From NCBI GenBank assembly GCA_944385595.1, contig CALWXY010000173.1, positions 1 to 22,803 on the forward strand: DNA of 22,803 nt. Reading direction: 5' to 3'. The translations under genes and the position numbers were made by a program. This DNA comes from an uncultured Oscillospiraceae bacterium. GTDB lineage: Bacteria > Bacillota > Clostridia > Oscillospirales > Oscillospiraceae. This document shows, piece by piece, positions 12,435-19,789 of the stretch. Within the stretch, counting starts at the first letter, position 1. Each line of letters starts with the position of its first letter. The notes under the pieces are model-generated. The model did not search any database. It saw nothing but the letters and a program-made list of their open reading frames with translations, and was not told the DNA's origin.

Positions 12435-13280
12435 ATGAGTATGAGTTTGATGTATCCTGTTATAGTCCTCGGCGTAATGGGCGGTGCGTTTGGCCTGCTG
12501 CTCGCGATTGCGTCGAAAGTATTCGCTGTCGAGGTTGATGAGCGCGAGGAACTGATTTCCGCCGCTCTGCCCGGCGCCAACTGCGGCGGCTGCGGCTTCG
12601 CCGGCTGCGGCGCCTATGCCGCTGCCGTCGTCGCCGGCAACGCCCCCGTCAACAAATGCGCCGTCGGCGGCGCCGAGGTCGCGGCGCAGATTGCAGCTAT
12701 CATGGGCCAGGAGGCAGGCTCCATGGAGAAGATGGTCGCCTTCGTCCGCTGCTCCGGCACTGAGGGCCACCGCACCACCAAGTTCGACTACTCCGGCATC
12801 GACGACTGCTTCGCCGCCATGCGTCTCGGCGGCGGCCAGGGCCCCATCGACTGCGTCAACGGCTGCATAGGCCTCGGCAACTGCGTCAAGGCCTGCAAGT
12901 TCGACGCCATCCACATCGTCGACGGCATCGCAAAGGTCGACCGCGACAAGTGCGTCGGCTGCCAGGCCTGCATGGGCGCCTGCCCCAAGAAGATTATCGA
13001 CATGGTGCCCTACGCCGCCACCGTCACCGTCCCCTGCGGCAGCACCGCCAAGGGCGCTGTCACCCGCAAGCAGTGCGACTTCGGCTGCATAGCCTGCAAG
13101 CTCTGCGAGAAGAACTGCGAGTTCGACGCCATCCACGTCGTCGACAACCACGCCTACATCGACTACAGCAAGTGCACCGCCTGCGGCAAATGCGCCGAGA
13201 AGTGCCCGCGCAAGATTATCCACAACGCCAAGGTCGCAACGGCCTCCGGCGAGAAGGAAGTCCCCGTGGTCGAGGGCTGA
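12435..13280 (+). CDS. rnfB: Rnf complex subunit RnfB, polyferredoxin
   Basis: RnfB is the 281-aa electron-entry subunit that accepts electrons from reduced ferredoxin. A membrane anchor lies at residues about 8-30. A [4Fe-4S] domain follows with Cys50, Cys53, Cys58 and Cys75 (NCGGCGFAGCG). The C-terminal part is a polyferredoxin with Cys sets at 140/144/150/154, 173/176/179/183, 214-228 and 247/250/253/257, the last three including the classical CxxCxxCxxxC spacing. It ends the operon and is followed 13 bp on by a strong terminator. The C-D-G-E-A-B order is that of clostridial and acetogen Rnf loci. Confidence 0.96.
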   Translation: MSMSLMYPVIVLGVMGGAFGLLLAIASKVFAVEVDEREELISAALPGANCGGCGFAGCGAYAAAVVAGNAPVNKCAVGGAEVAAQIAAIMGQEAGSMEKMVAFVRCSGTEGHRTTKFDYSGIDDCFAAMRLGGGQGPIDCVNGCIGLGNCVKACKFDAIHIVDGIAKVDRDKCVGCQACMGACPKKIIDMVPYAATVTVPCGSTAKGAVTRKQCDFGCIACKLCEKNCEFDAIHVVDNHAYIDYSKCTACGKCAEKCPRKIIHNAKVATASGEKEVPVVEG

Positions 13281-13293
13281 TTTGAGCCAAACG

Positions 13294-13326
13294 AAAAATG
13301 CTCCGCCATTCGGCGGAGCATTTTTT
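13294..13326 (+). terminator. Strong terminator of the rnf operon
   Basis: The stem AAAAATGCTCCGCC pairs with GGCGGAGCATTTTT around an ATTC loop and is followed by T's. The stem is perfect. Confidence 0.95.
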
Positions 13327-13584
13327 ATGCGCCGATTCTGCTCAAAACCGCGGCCTTTTCCGCGAGCCTCAGCGGATGCCGCCAGCGGCGCCGAAGGGAT
13401 ACCGGCGGCAAATCACAGTCCTTGCCGCCCTGCGCAGAGCCTCATGGAGAGCGGCCAGGATACGGCAAAAGAAAAGCGCTGCGGTGAACGCAGCGCTTTT
13501 TATGAATACCGATTATCGAGTCATCCGAATCTGAAGGGGAGGACGGAGCCTCCCCCCGGTGGAGACGTAAACTCGATTGAGTTA
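13327..13584. other. Convergent intergenic region between rnfB and the permease gene
   Basis: No credible gene was seen. The region is rich in hairpins: the shared terminator at 13472-13501 and a GGGGAGG-ACGGAG-CCTCCCC stem at 13536-13555. Open frames across it lack ribosome binding sites. Confidence 0.6.
13472..13501 (-). terminator. Terminator of the mdcA-like operon
   Basis: The stem AAAAGCGCTGCG / CGCAGCGCTTTT has a 5-nt loop and is flanked by T-rich sequence on both strands. It serves the minus-strand permease gene and could act in both directions. Confidence 0.85.
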
Positions 13585-14916
13585 TTAGATAACGCCCACA
13601 GCGAAGAGAATCGCGGTGGTGATGCAGCAGCAAATCGAGGCTATAGTACAGCCGATACCGATACCCTTGAGGCCCTGGGGGAAGCTCATGTTGGAGAGAG
13701 AGCAGCCCATCCAGAAAGCGGAGCTGTTGCCGTGCTTGAACATAAGAGCGGCGGAGCAGACCGCAAGAAAAGCGGAGAGCTCAGAAATGCCGAGAGTTGT
13801 GAGCATCGGGGCGACGAGCGCGCCGGTGGTGGAGACGGCGAGGGTGGAGGAACCGGTGACGACGTGGATGATAGCCGAGAGAACGATAGGAACGAGCAGT
13901 GCGGGGAAGCCGGCATCGACGATGGCCTGAGCGATAACGTCGGAGACGCCGGAGTCCTTGATGAACTGAGCCATAGCGCCGCCGCAGCCGGTGACGAACA
14001 CGGGCATGGCGGAGGCTTCCATAGCGACGTTAATCCAGTCGTTCAGAACGACCTTGGTCTTCCACTTGCCCTCGGTCAGGGTGATGGCGGCGAGGATGCA
14101 GCCGATGAGGAGGGCGGGCTCAGCAGCGCCGAAGAAGGCGAAGATGTTGGCGATGGCGGAGCCGTTGGCGACGGTGTCCAGAACGGTGTTGAAGATGATG
14201 AGGACGACAGGGAGCACGATGGGCATGACAGAGATGCCGACACCGGGGAGCTTCATGTCTTTGTTGGCCTCATAGATCTCGAGGTGCTCAGCTTTGGGGG
14301 GAACCATCTCTTTGCAGCCGACCTTGGCCCAGAAGATGGTGCCGATGAGGCCGGGGACAGAGACGACAAGACCCCAGGGAATAGCGAGACCGAGGGGAAC
14401 ACCGAGAAGGGCAGCGCCGGCGACGGGGCCCGGGGTGGGGGCGACGAGGCAGTGGGTGATCTGCGCGCCGACCGCCAGGGCGGTGCCGTAGCTCATCATG
14501 GAAGCGCCGGTCTCAATGGCGAGGTTGGAGACGATGGGGATAAGAAGAATGGTGACGGTATCGGAGAAAACCGGAACGCCGAGGATGAAGGCGGAGATAC
14601 CGATAGCCCAGATAACGTTCTTCTTACCGACGACCTTGACCAGCCAGAGGGTCAGAGACTGAGCGGCGCCGGTCTCTTCGAGGATTTTACCGAGCAGGGA
14701 GCCAAGCAGGATGATGATGGCGATGCTCTTGATGGTCGAAGAGAAGCCGGAGTTGATGACGCCCATGATGTCAGCAAACGGTGTGCCAATGGCGATACCG
14801 AGACCCATCGAGCAGATGAGAAGGCTCATGACCGCGTTCATGTGGAACTTCGCGATAAGGAATATCATTATAACTATCGCGATGACGAATGCTATGATAA
14901 TACCAGTAGTTGACAT
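13585..14916 (-). CDS. GntP-family permease
   Basis: This 443-aa secondary transporter has about 12 hydrophobic spans. It matches the GntP family (gluconate and other organic-acid/H+ symporters) in length and pattern: SSTIKSIAIIILLGSLLGKILEETGAA, GVPVFSDTVTILLIPI, LVAPTPGPVAGAALLGV and VTGSSTLAVSTTGALVAP, as short separated blocks. The ribosome binding site TAGGAGTG lies upstream of ATG 14916. It is the last gene of the operon with the CoA-transferase and acylating dehydrogenase, 149 bp after the latter, with a GC-rich stem in the gap. Its substrate is probably the carboxylate or hydroxy acid used by those enzymes. Family assignment is firm; substrate is inferred. Confidence 0.9.
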   Translation of the reverse strand: MSTTGIIIAFVIAIVIMIFLIAKFHMNAVMSLLICSMGLGIAIGTPFADIMGVINSGFSSTIKSIAIIILLGSLLGKILEETGAAQSLTLWLVKVVGKKNVIWAIGISAFILGVPVFSDTVTILLIPIVSNLAIETGASMMSYGTALAVGAQITHCLVAPTPGPVAGAALLGVPLGLAIPWGLVVSVPGLIGTIFWAKVGCKEMVPPKAEHLEIYEANKDMKLPGVGISVMPIVLPVVLIIFNTVLDTVANGSAIANIFAFFGAAEPALLIGCILAAITLTEGKWKTKVVLNDWINVAMEASAMPVFVTGCGGAMAQFIKDSGVSDVIAQAIVDAGFPALLVPIVLSAIIHVVTGSSTLAVSTTGALVAPMLTTLGISELSAFLAVCSAALMFKHGNSSAFWMGCSLSNMSFPQGLKGIGIGCTIASICCCITTAILFAVGVI

Positions 14917-15027
14917 GTAGTTACACTCCTATCAAATAATAACTATAAATTCGGTCAACTTGGATGTGCCGGGGGTGAGCCGGCATTGATAATCGGTATT
15001 ATTAACAGGCAATATTCAGTTTTAATG

Positions 15028-15053
15028 GCGGACGCGCCGTGAGGCGCGCCCGC
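15028..15053 (-). promoter_or_regulatory. GC-rich stem-loop between dehydrogenase and permease genes
   Basis: An 11-bp stem (one G-T pair) with a 4-nt loop lies just after the dehydrogenase stop. On the minus strand it is followed by CATTAAAA, not a proper T-run. It may be an attenuator or an mRNA-stabilising element that lowers or separates permease expression. Confidence 0.55.
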
Positions 15054-15065
15054 TTTGGAAAGAGC

Positions 15066-16505
15066 TTAGAAGTTGAACTTGTAGTTGCGGATTTTCTCGG
15101 AGTAGAGCTCCTCCTCCTTGGGAACGACCTCGTCGACGGGGAAGGACAGGGTGGTGGTGTTGCAGATGTCTTTCCAGGTGACGTTGGAGCAGGTGCTGTT
15201 CTTGCCCCAGGTGGCGCAGCCGAGGGACATGGTGATGGGCAGGCCGTTGAAGTAGGCGCCGGAGTTACCCAGAGCCTGCGGCTGGTTGACCAGGATGCGG
15301 GCGACATGCATACGCTCGGCCATCTTCATGGCCTTCTCCTTATCGGTGGTGTGGATGCCGCAGCTGTGGCCGTTGCCCATGTAGTTCAGTATGGCTTCCA
15401 TCTTGTCCATGCCGTCGTCCAGATCCTTGGCCTTCAGCAGGGTGACGACCGGGGTCAGCTTCTCACCGGTGAACACATAGCCTTCGCCGGCGCCGTCAAA
15501 CTCCTCGACGGCGATGAACTTGATGTCGTCCGAGATTTTCACGCCGGCCATCTCCATGATGATCTGGGGGCTGCGGGCGGGAGTCTTTTTGTTGAGCTTG
15601 TGGTTGGCGGGCCACTCAGGCCACAGGACCTTGCACAGGGCCTCCTTCTCGGGGCTGCCGTGGCGGACGATATAGCCGCCGTGGGCCTCCAGCTCCTTGA
15701 CGAACTCGTCATAGACGCTCTCGTCGACAACGGCGCTGTTCTCGGAGGAGCAGCTGGAGCTGAAGTCGAAGTTCTTGGAGCGGCTGATCTTATCGGCTGC
15801 ATCGGCGAGATCCGCGTCGCAGGCGATGAAGGTGGTGGCGTTGCCGACGCCGACGCCGATGGCGGGGGTGCCAGAGGAGTAGGCGTTCTTGACCAGGCCG
15901 CTGCCGCCGGTGGCGACGATGAAATCGGTCTGCTTCATCATCTCGGCGCAGGACTCGCGGCCGACATGCTCAGCGTCGATGCAGATGACCAGGTCCTCGG
16001 GGGCGCCGAAGTTCTTCAGCACGGCGCGGATGCGGTCGACGACATAGGTAGCCGTCTTGACGCCGGTGCGGGAGGGGGAGAAGATGATGGCGTTGCGGCT
16101 CTTGAGCGCCCACAGCGCCTTGACTATCGGGGTCGCCTCGCCGTTGGTCAGGGGGAGAACGGCGCCGATGACGCCCATCGGCTTGATGAAGGTCACGGTG
16201 TTGTGGACGGAATCGGTCTCGATGACGCCGACGGACTTGACGCCCTTCATGTCGCGATAGACGCCCATGGACTTGTTGCGGATCTTGTTGAACTTGTGCT
16301 CGACTACGCCGAGGCCGGCCTCATCGACGAGCATCTGAGCGGCGGTGCGGCGGAAGTTCTCATCCAGGCAGGCGTAGGAGACAGCCTCGACGAGCTCATC
16401 GCAGCGAGCCTGATCGTGCTGATACTCGGCGATTTTCTGAGCGGCGCGAGCTCTGGCCACGAGGCCCTTCATATAAGCGGCGTAATCAATAGTCTGATTG
16501 TCCAT
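15066..16505 (-). CDS. CoA-acylating aldehyde dehydrogenase
   Basis: This 479-aa member of the aldehyde dehydrogenase superfamily belongs to the acylating branch, which interconverts an acyl-CoA and an aldehyde with NAD(P)H. It shows PLTNGEATPIVKALWALKSRN (about 118-138, nucleotide/active-site region, stated as separate words), ATGGSGLVKNAYSSG (198-212), GVGVGNATTFI (217-227) and the catalytic Cys252 in SSSCSSEN. The SCSSEN context resembles acylating semialdehyde dehydrogenases such as sulfoacetaldehyde dehydrogenase SauS and succinate semialdehyde dehydrogenase SucD. With an MdcA-like CoA-transferase next door, malonyl-CoA/malonate semialdehyde is one candidate substrate pair and sulfoacetyl-CoA/sulfoacetaldehyde another. 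The ribosome binding site GGAGGT is clear. The exact substrate cannot be read from the sequence. Confidence 0.87.
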   Translation of the reverse strand: MDNQTIDYAAYMKGLVARARAAQKIAEYQHDQARCDELVEAVSYACLDENFRRTAAQMLVDEAGLGVVEHKFNKIRNKSMGVYRDMKGVKSVGVIETDSVHNTVTFIKPMGVIGAVLPLTNGEATPIVKALWALKSRNAIIFSPSRTGVKTATYVVDRIRAVLKNFGAPEDLVICIDAEHVGRESCAEMMKQTDFIVATGGSGLVKNAYSSGTPAIGVGVGNATTFIACDADLADAADKISRSKNFDFSSSCSSENSAVVDESVYDEFVKELEAHGGYIVRHGSPEKEALCKVLWPEWPANHKLNKKTPARSPQIIMEMAGVKISDDIKFIAVEEFDGAGEGYVFTGEKLTPVVTLLKAKDLDDGMDKMEAILNYMGNGHSCGIHTTDKEKAMKMAERMHVARILVNQPQALGNSGAYFNGLPITMSLGCATWGKNSTCSNVTWKDICNTTTLSFPVDEVVPKEEELYSEKIRNYKFNF

Positions 16506-16552
16506 TGTTTTGTACCTCCAAATATATAATTCTGAAGATTTATCTATGGGAG

Positions 16553-16577
16553 CCGCTTCGGCGAATGGCCGAAGCGG
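16553..16577 (-). promoter_or_regulatory. Perfect 10-bp stem-loop between CoA-transferase and dehydrogenase genes
   Basis: CCGCTTCGGC-CATTC-GCCGAAGCGG, read on the minus strand, lies 15 bp after the stop of the mdcA-like gene. No T-run follows, so it is more likely an mRNA-processing or stability element than a full terminator. Confidence 0.6.
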
Positions 16578-16591
16578 TTCGCATCAAAAAG

Positions 16592-18271
16592 TTATTTCTT
16601 CTCCTCGAGGAACTTCGGGGGGATGGTGTAGAGGCCGTGGGACCACTCGACGATGTCCTGCAGATCCTGAGCGGCGAGTCTGTCGCGGGTGGCGGTGGCG
16701 GGGTCGATACCGAGGTCCTCGGGGAAGGCGACCTTGCCCTCGCGGCGCAGCTCGGCGCGGCGCTCGTCGGACATGGTCTTGCCGAGGGCGGTGTTGCCCG
16801 CGACGGCGGCGATGAGCTCCTTGCGCTCCTCCTTATTCTTGGCCATGTACAGGTAGGCGATGCCTATCTCGGTGACGAGATGGGTGACATCGTCGCCGTG
16901 GATCATGACCATGGGCTCGGAGATGCCGGCCTTCTTGGCGGTGGTGACGGCGTCGAGCTCGGGGACGATGCAGTCGACCATCTCGCCGGTCTTCTTGTTC
17001 TTGGTCTGGGTGCGGACTATCTGGGTGACGAGCTTGCGGCCGTGGGCCATGGGATCGCTGTGGTCGGTGATCATGCTGCTCCAGGCCTCGGAGATGTGAC
17101 GGCGGCCGTTGGGGTTGGAGCCCATGTTGGGAGCGCCGCCGAAGCCGGTGATACGGGACTTGGTGACGGTGCTGGAGTTGCCGTAGTAGTCCATCTGCAG
17201 GGTGGAGCCGGTGAACATGTCGCAGCCGTAGAGGCCGGCCATCTGGGCGTAGCAGCGGTTGGAGCGGAGGGTGCCGTCGGAGCCGGTGAAGAAGATGTCG
17301 CTTCTGGCCTTGACGTACTCCTCCATGCCGACCTCGCTGCCGAAGGCGACGCAGCTCTCAGCCCAGCCGCACTCGATGGCGGGAATCATGGCGGGGATGG
17401 GGTTGGCGACCCAGTTCTTGCAAATCTTGCCCTTGAGGCCGAGCTCCTCGCCGTAGGTGGGGAGCATAAGCTCAATGGCGGCAGAGACGTAGCCGATGCC
17501 GTGGTTCATGCGGTCGACATGGTGCTTGGCGTAGATGCCCTTGAGGATCATCATGGCCTGCAGGATGTGCAGGTTGGTGATCTTGGCGGGATCGCGGGTC
17601 ATGATGGGGTCGATGAAGCAGGGCTCGTCGGACTTCATGATGACGTCGACCCACTCGCCCTGGATATCGATACGGGGCAGCTCGTCCATAATCTCGTTGA
17701 CCTGGACTATGACGATGCCGTCCTTGCAGGCGGTAGCCTCGATGATGGTGGGGGTCTCCTCGGTGTTGGGGCCGGTGTAGAGGTTGCCGTTCTTATCGGC
17801 GGCCTCGGCGACGCAGAGGCAGACGTTGGGGATAAGATCGGTGAACATGCGGCTGAACATCTCGAGGTAGGTGTGGATGGCGCCGATTTTGACGGTGCCG
17901 GCATCGATCATCTGGGGGAGACGGGCAGACTGGCCGCCGACGTAGCAGCAGTTGAGCTCGTTGGCGATGCCTTTCTCGAAGATGTCGAGGTGCTCGGGCA
18001 TCTGGACGCAGGACATGACCATACGCAGTCCGTTGACTTTGGCGGGGTCTACCTGAACGAGAGCCTTGGCGAGATCGACAGCCTGCTTCTGGTTGTCGCC
18101 CTCGATGGCGACGGTCTCATTCGGACGAATGACATTCTCGAGCACAGCAACAATGTCAGAGCTCTTGACGATTTTTCCATCGAGCAGGTTCGCGATGCTG
18201 GCGAGCTTCTCCTGCTTGAGGAGCTTTTTGGAGTTCATGACCTTGAACTCGGGGATGGAAACAGGAATCAT
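16592..18271 (-). CDS. mdcA: MdcA-like malonate CoA-transferase
   Basis: This 559-aa protein matches the alpha subunit of malonate decarboxylase over its full length. In that complex MdcA transfers malonyl to the acetyl-ACP thiol; stand-alone it would be an acyl-CoA:carboxylate CoA-transferase. Recognised blocks are GGQSARLPQMI (112-122), DKNGNLYTGPNTEETPTI (159-176), RMNHGIGYVSAAIELMLPTY (254-273), FGSEVGMEEY with Glu313 as possible catalytic Glu (310-319), and ITGFGGAPNMGS (374-385). The ribosome binding site GAAGGAGAA lies upstream of ATG 18271. It is the first gene of the operon. No mdcB, C, D, E, G or H homologue is nearby, so the classical complex is absent here. Confidence 0.88.
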   Translation of the reverse strand: MIPVSIPEFKVMNSKKLLKQEKLASIANLLDGKIVKSSDIVAVLENVIRPNETVAIEGDNQKQAVDLAKALVQVDPAKVNGLRMVMSCVQMPEHLDIFEKGIANELNCCYVGGQSARLPQMIDAGTVKIGAIHTYLEMFSRMFTDLIPNVCLCVAEAADKNGNLYTGPNTEETPTIIEATACKDGIVIVQVNEIMDELPRIDIQGEWVDVIMKSDEPCFIDPIMTRDPAKITNLHILQAMMILKGIYAKHHVDRMNHGIGYVSAAIELMLPTYGEELGLKGKICKNWVANPIPAMIPAIECGWAESCVAFGSEVGMEEYVKARSDIFFTGSDGTLRSNRCYAQMAGLYGCDMFTGSTLQMDYYGNSSTVTKSRITGFGGAPNMGSNPNGRRHISEAWSSMITDHSDPMAHGRKLVTQIVRTQTKNKKTGEMVDCIVPELDAVTTAKKAGISEPMVMIHGDDVTHLVTEIGIAYLYMAKNKEERKELIAAVAGNTALGKTMSDERRAELRREGKVAFPEDLGIDPATATRDRLAAQDLQDIVEWSHGLYTIPPKFLEEKK

Positions 18272-18314
18272 AGCTGCATTCTCCTTCAGAAAAATTTATT
18301 TTGCTGATGTTTAT

Positions 18315-18332
18315 TTCAAATAAAAATTTGAA
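18315..18332. promoter_or_regulatory. Palindrome in the mdcA-lysR intergenic region
   Basis: TTCAAAT-AAAA-ATTTGAA is a perfect 7-bp inverted repeat 44 bp upstream of the mdcA start. It is a candidate LysR-regulator site for the operon promoter. No convincing -35/-10 pair was seen for mdcA, which is usual for activator-dependent promoters. Confidence 0.5.
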
Positions 18333-18361
18333 CTGATTAAGGGGTTTGACCGGCGCTCCGA

Positions 18362-18391
18362 TTGACATGCGTTATAGATGCGTGTTATAAT
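18362..18391 (+). promoter_or_regulatory. lysR promoter with overlapping inverted repeat
   Basis: TTGACA (18362-18367) is separated by 18 bp from TATAAT (18386-18391), with an extended TG motif. The inverted repeat ATGCGTTATA-N9-TATAATGCAT (18367-18395, one mismatch) covers the spacer and -10. A further GCGTTATA word follows near 18409. This fits negative autoregulation by the encoded LysR protein. Confidence 0.75.
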
Positions 18392-18456
18392 GCATTTTAC
18401 TAATGGCGTTATAAAACAAATGATTAACAGTAAAAATCGTATAACAGGAGGACGGT

Positions 18457-19350
18457 ATGAGACTGGATCATCTCTATTATTTCAACACAATCTGCAAGTA
18501 CGACAACCTCACCCGGGCGGCCGAGAAGATAAACATCTCGCAGCCGGCGCTGTCGAACAGTGTGCGGCAGCTGGAGTCGGAGTTCAGCGTTCAGCTGTTC
18601 CACAGAACGAGCAAGGGGCTGGTACTGACGGAGGCCGGGCAGATATTCCTGAGCGAGTCGACCATCATCCTCGACCAGATCAACTATCTGAAGAAGAAGA
18701 TGAACGAGTTCGTCGCCCAGAAGTCGACGGTGAACGTCGCGGTGTCGCCGCTGATCAGCACCATCATCTTCCCGCAGGTGTTCCACGAGTTCCGCAACCA
18801 GTTCCCGAACATCACGGTGAACCTGCACGAGGCGGGCTCCAGGACGAACCTGGAGGAGATCGAGAAGGGCAACGGCAACATCGACCTTGCGATAATCTCC
18901 AGCGACCGCGAGCTCGAGGACGAGGACGATACGAATATCAACCGCATCCGTCTCTGCCGCATCCCCATAGTCTGCTATGTATCGACGGAGCACCCGTTTG
19001 CGAAGCAGCCCTACATCGACTACTCGATGGTTGAGGGCAAGCCCATCGCCATGCTGCCGGACGACACCTTCGTGTCGAACTATCTGAACAAGCGCTTCGA
19101 CGAGTACGGCGTGAAGCCGAACGTCGTCCTGGCGACGAGCCAGCTCAGCATGATTCAGCGGCTCATAATGGACAACACGGCGATATCCTTCCTCTATAAA
19201 GGAAACTTCGCCGCATCGTCGAGCATCATCGCCGTTCCGTTCAAGGAGCCCATCGAGGTGGGCATCGACCTCATCTGGAACAAGAAGCAGAAGCTGCTGA
19301 ACAGCACCGTCAAATTTCTGGATTTCATCAAGGACTACCCTCTCGAGTGA
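18457..19350 (+). CDS. LysR-family transcriptional regulator
   Basis: This 297-aa protein has the N-terminal winged HTH of the LysR family: MRLDHLYYFNTICKYDNLTR, AAEKINISQPALSNSVRQLE and FHRTSKGLVLTEAG, within residues 1-62. A linker helix follows, then a periplasmic-binding-protein-like effector domain from about 90 to 292. ACAGGAGGACGG precedes the ATG. It is transcribed divergently from the mdcA-like operon and shares a 185-bp intergenic region with two palindromes, so it most likely activates that operon in response to its carboxylate substrate or a CoA derivative. The effector is unknown. Confidence 0.93.
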   Translation: MRLDHLYYFNTICKYDNLTRAAEKINISQPALSNSVRQLESEFSVQLFHRTSKGLVLTEAGQIFLSESTIILDQINYLKKKMNEFVAQKSTVNVAVSPLISTIIFPQVFHEFRNQFPNITVNLHEAGSRTNLEEIEKGNGNIDLAIISSDRELEDEDDTNINRIRLCRIPIVCYVSTEHPFAKQPYIDYSMVEGKPIAMLPDDTFVSNYLNKRFDEYGVKPNVVLATSQLSMIQRLIMDNTAISFLYKGNFAASSSIIAVPFKEPIEVGIDLIWNKKQKLLNSTVKFLDFIKDYPLE

Positions 19351-19373
19351 GAAGCGATGTATTTGTGCGATTT

Positions 19374-19402
19374 TTGACAAATGCTTATGGATACACTATA
19401 AC
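19374..19402 (+). promoter_or_regulatory. Orphan promoter downstream of lysR
   Basis: TTGACA (19374-19379) is separated by 17 bp from TATAAC (19397-19402). No gene follows on the plus strand for over 1.3 kb, so it is a candidate ncRNA promoter. Confidence 0.6.
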
Positions 19403-19417
19403 ACAGTCAATTTCGCT

Positions 19418-19430
19418 TGTGAAATTCACA
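19418..19430. promoter_or_regulatory. 13-bp palindrome near the orphan transcript start
   Basis: TGTGAA-A-TTCACA is perfectly symmetric and lies about 16 bp after the -10 box, where a bound repressor would block transcription. It resembles Crp/Fnr-type half-sites but the spacing is shorter than the usual one. Confidence 0.45.
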
Positions 19431-19502
19431 TATTTCATTGTCACATAATATATTGTTATATCTTTAGCAAATTACAAAAAAAGCCGAGTTGCAACTTGGC
19501 GA

Positions 19503-19589
19503 GTTTGCTCAAAATATCCCCCTCAAGTCCTGAAATTACCATGAAAATAATTCATGGCGCCGCCGCGAGGGGGAAGATTTTGGGCAAAC
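19503..19589 (+). ncRNA. Long imperfect hairpin, possible structured RNA
   Basis: The arms pair in register: GTTTGC with GCAAAC, CAAAAT with ATTTTG, and CCCCCTC with GAGGGGG, separated by small bulges of 1-3 nt. Inside the top loop a second perfect hairpin CCATGAA-AATAA-TTCATGG (19539-19557) forms. The matching of three consecutive segments on both arms is unlikely by chance. The overall rod shape recalls 6S-like RNAs or a mobile repeat, but I cannot assign a family. Confidence 0.45.
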
Positions 19590-19728
19590 CGCGCAAAACG
19601 GACGGCGCATTTTGCTCCGCACTTGGGAAAGATATATATAAGACGTGGGCAATGTTGTCTATCTAATTATACTTGACTATTTGCCGCATAATGCAGGCAA
19701 TGGGGCGCTAAACTGCCCTCTGACGAAC

Positions 19729-19766
19729 AAAAGCCCGCCGCTCGCGCATTACAGCGCGGCGGCGGG
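19729..19766 (-). terminator. Terminator of the amidohydrolase gene
   Basis: A GC-rich stem, GCCCGCCGC... against GCGGCGGGC..., extends to about 14 bp with one mismatch or bulge and a 6-nt loop. On the minus strand it is followed by TTTTG. Confidence 0.75.
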
Positions 19767-19789
19767 CGGGAAAAGGCTATAAGTACACA

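Larger units (their letters stand above)
19351..19728 (+). other. Gene-free region with promoter, operator and structured RNA candidate
   Basis: No protein-coding frame is credible. The region contains TTGACA-N17-TATAAC (19374-19402), a 13-bp palindrome at the expected transcript start, a GCCGAGTT-GC-AACTTGGC hairpin (19483-19500) and a long imperfect hairpin (19503-19589). It may encode a small RNA reading rightward. No terminator with a clear T-run was found before the convergent terminator at 19729-19766, which leaves its 3' end open. Confidence 0.5.

Noticed and set aside
10530..13223. Minus-strand frame of 897 codons across rnfG, rnfE, rnfA and rnfB
   Set aside because: It is the antisense of GC-rich rnf codons, has a repetitive Gly/Asp/Ala/Val composition and no ribosome binding site, and the plus-strand genes are unambiguous.
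13282..14913. Plus-strand frame of 543 codons opposite the GntP permease
   Set aside because: Its composition is Gly/Asp/Glu-rich, and it starts through the rnf terminator. The minus-strand permease is clearly real.
16505..18307. Plus-strand frame of 600 codons opposite the mdcA-like gene
   Set aside because: It is an antisense shadow; MdcA similarity is continuous on the minus strand.
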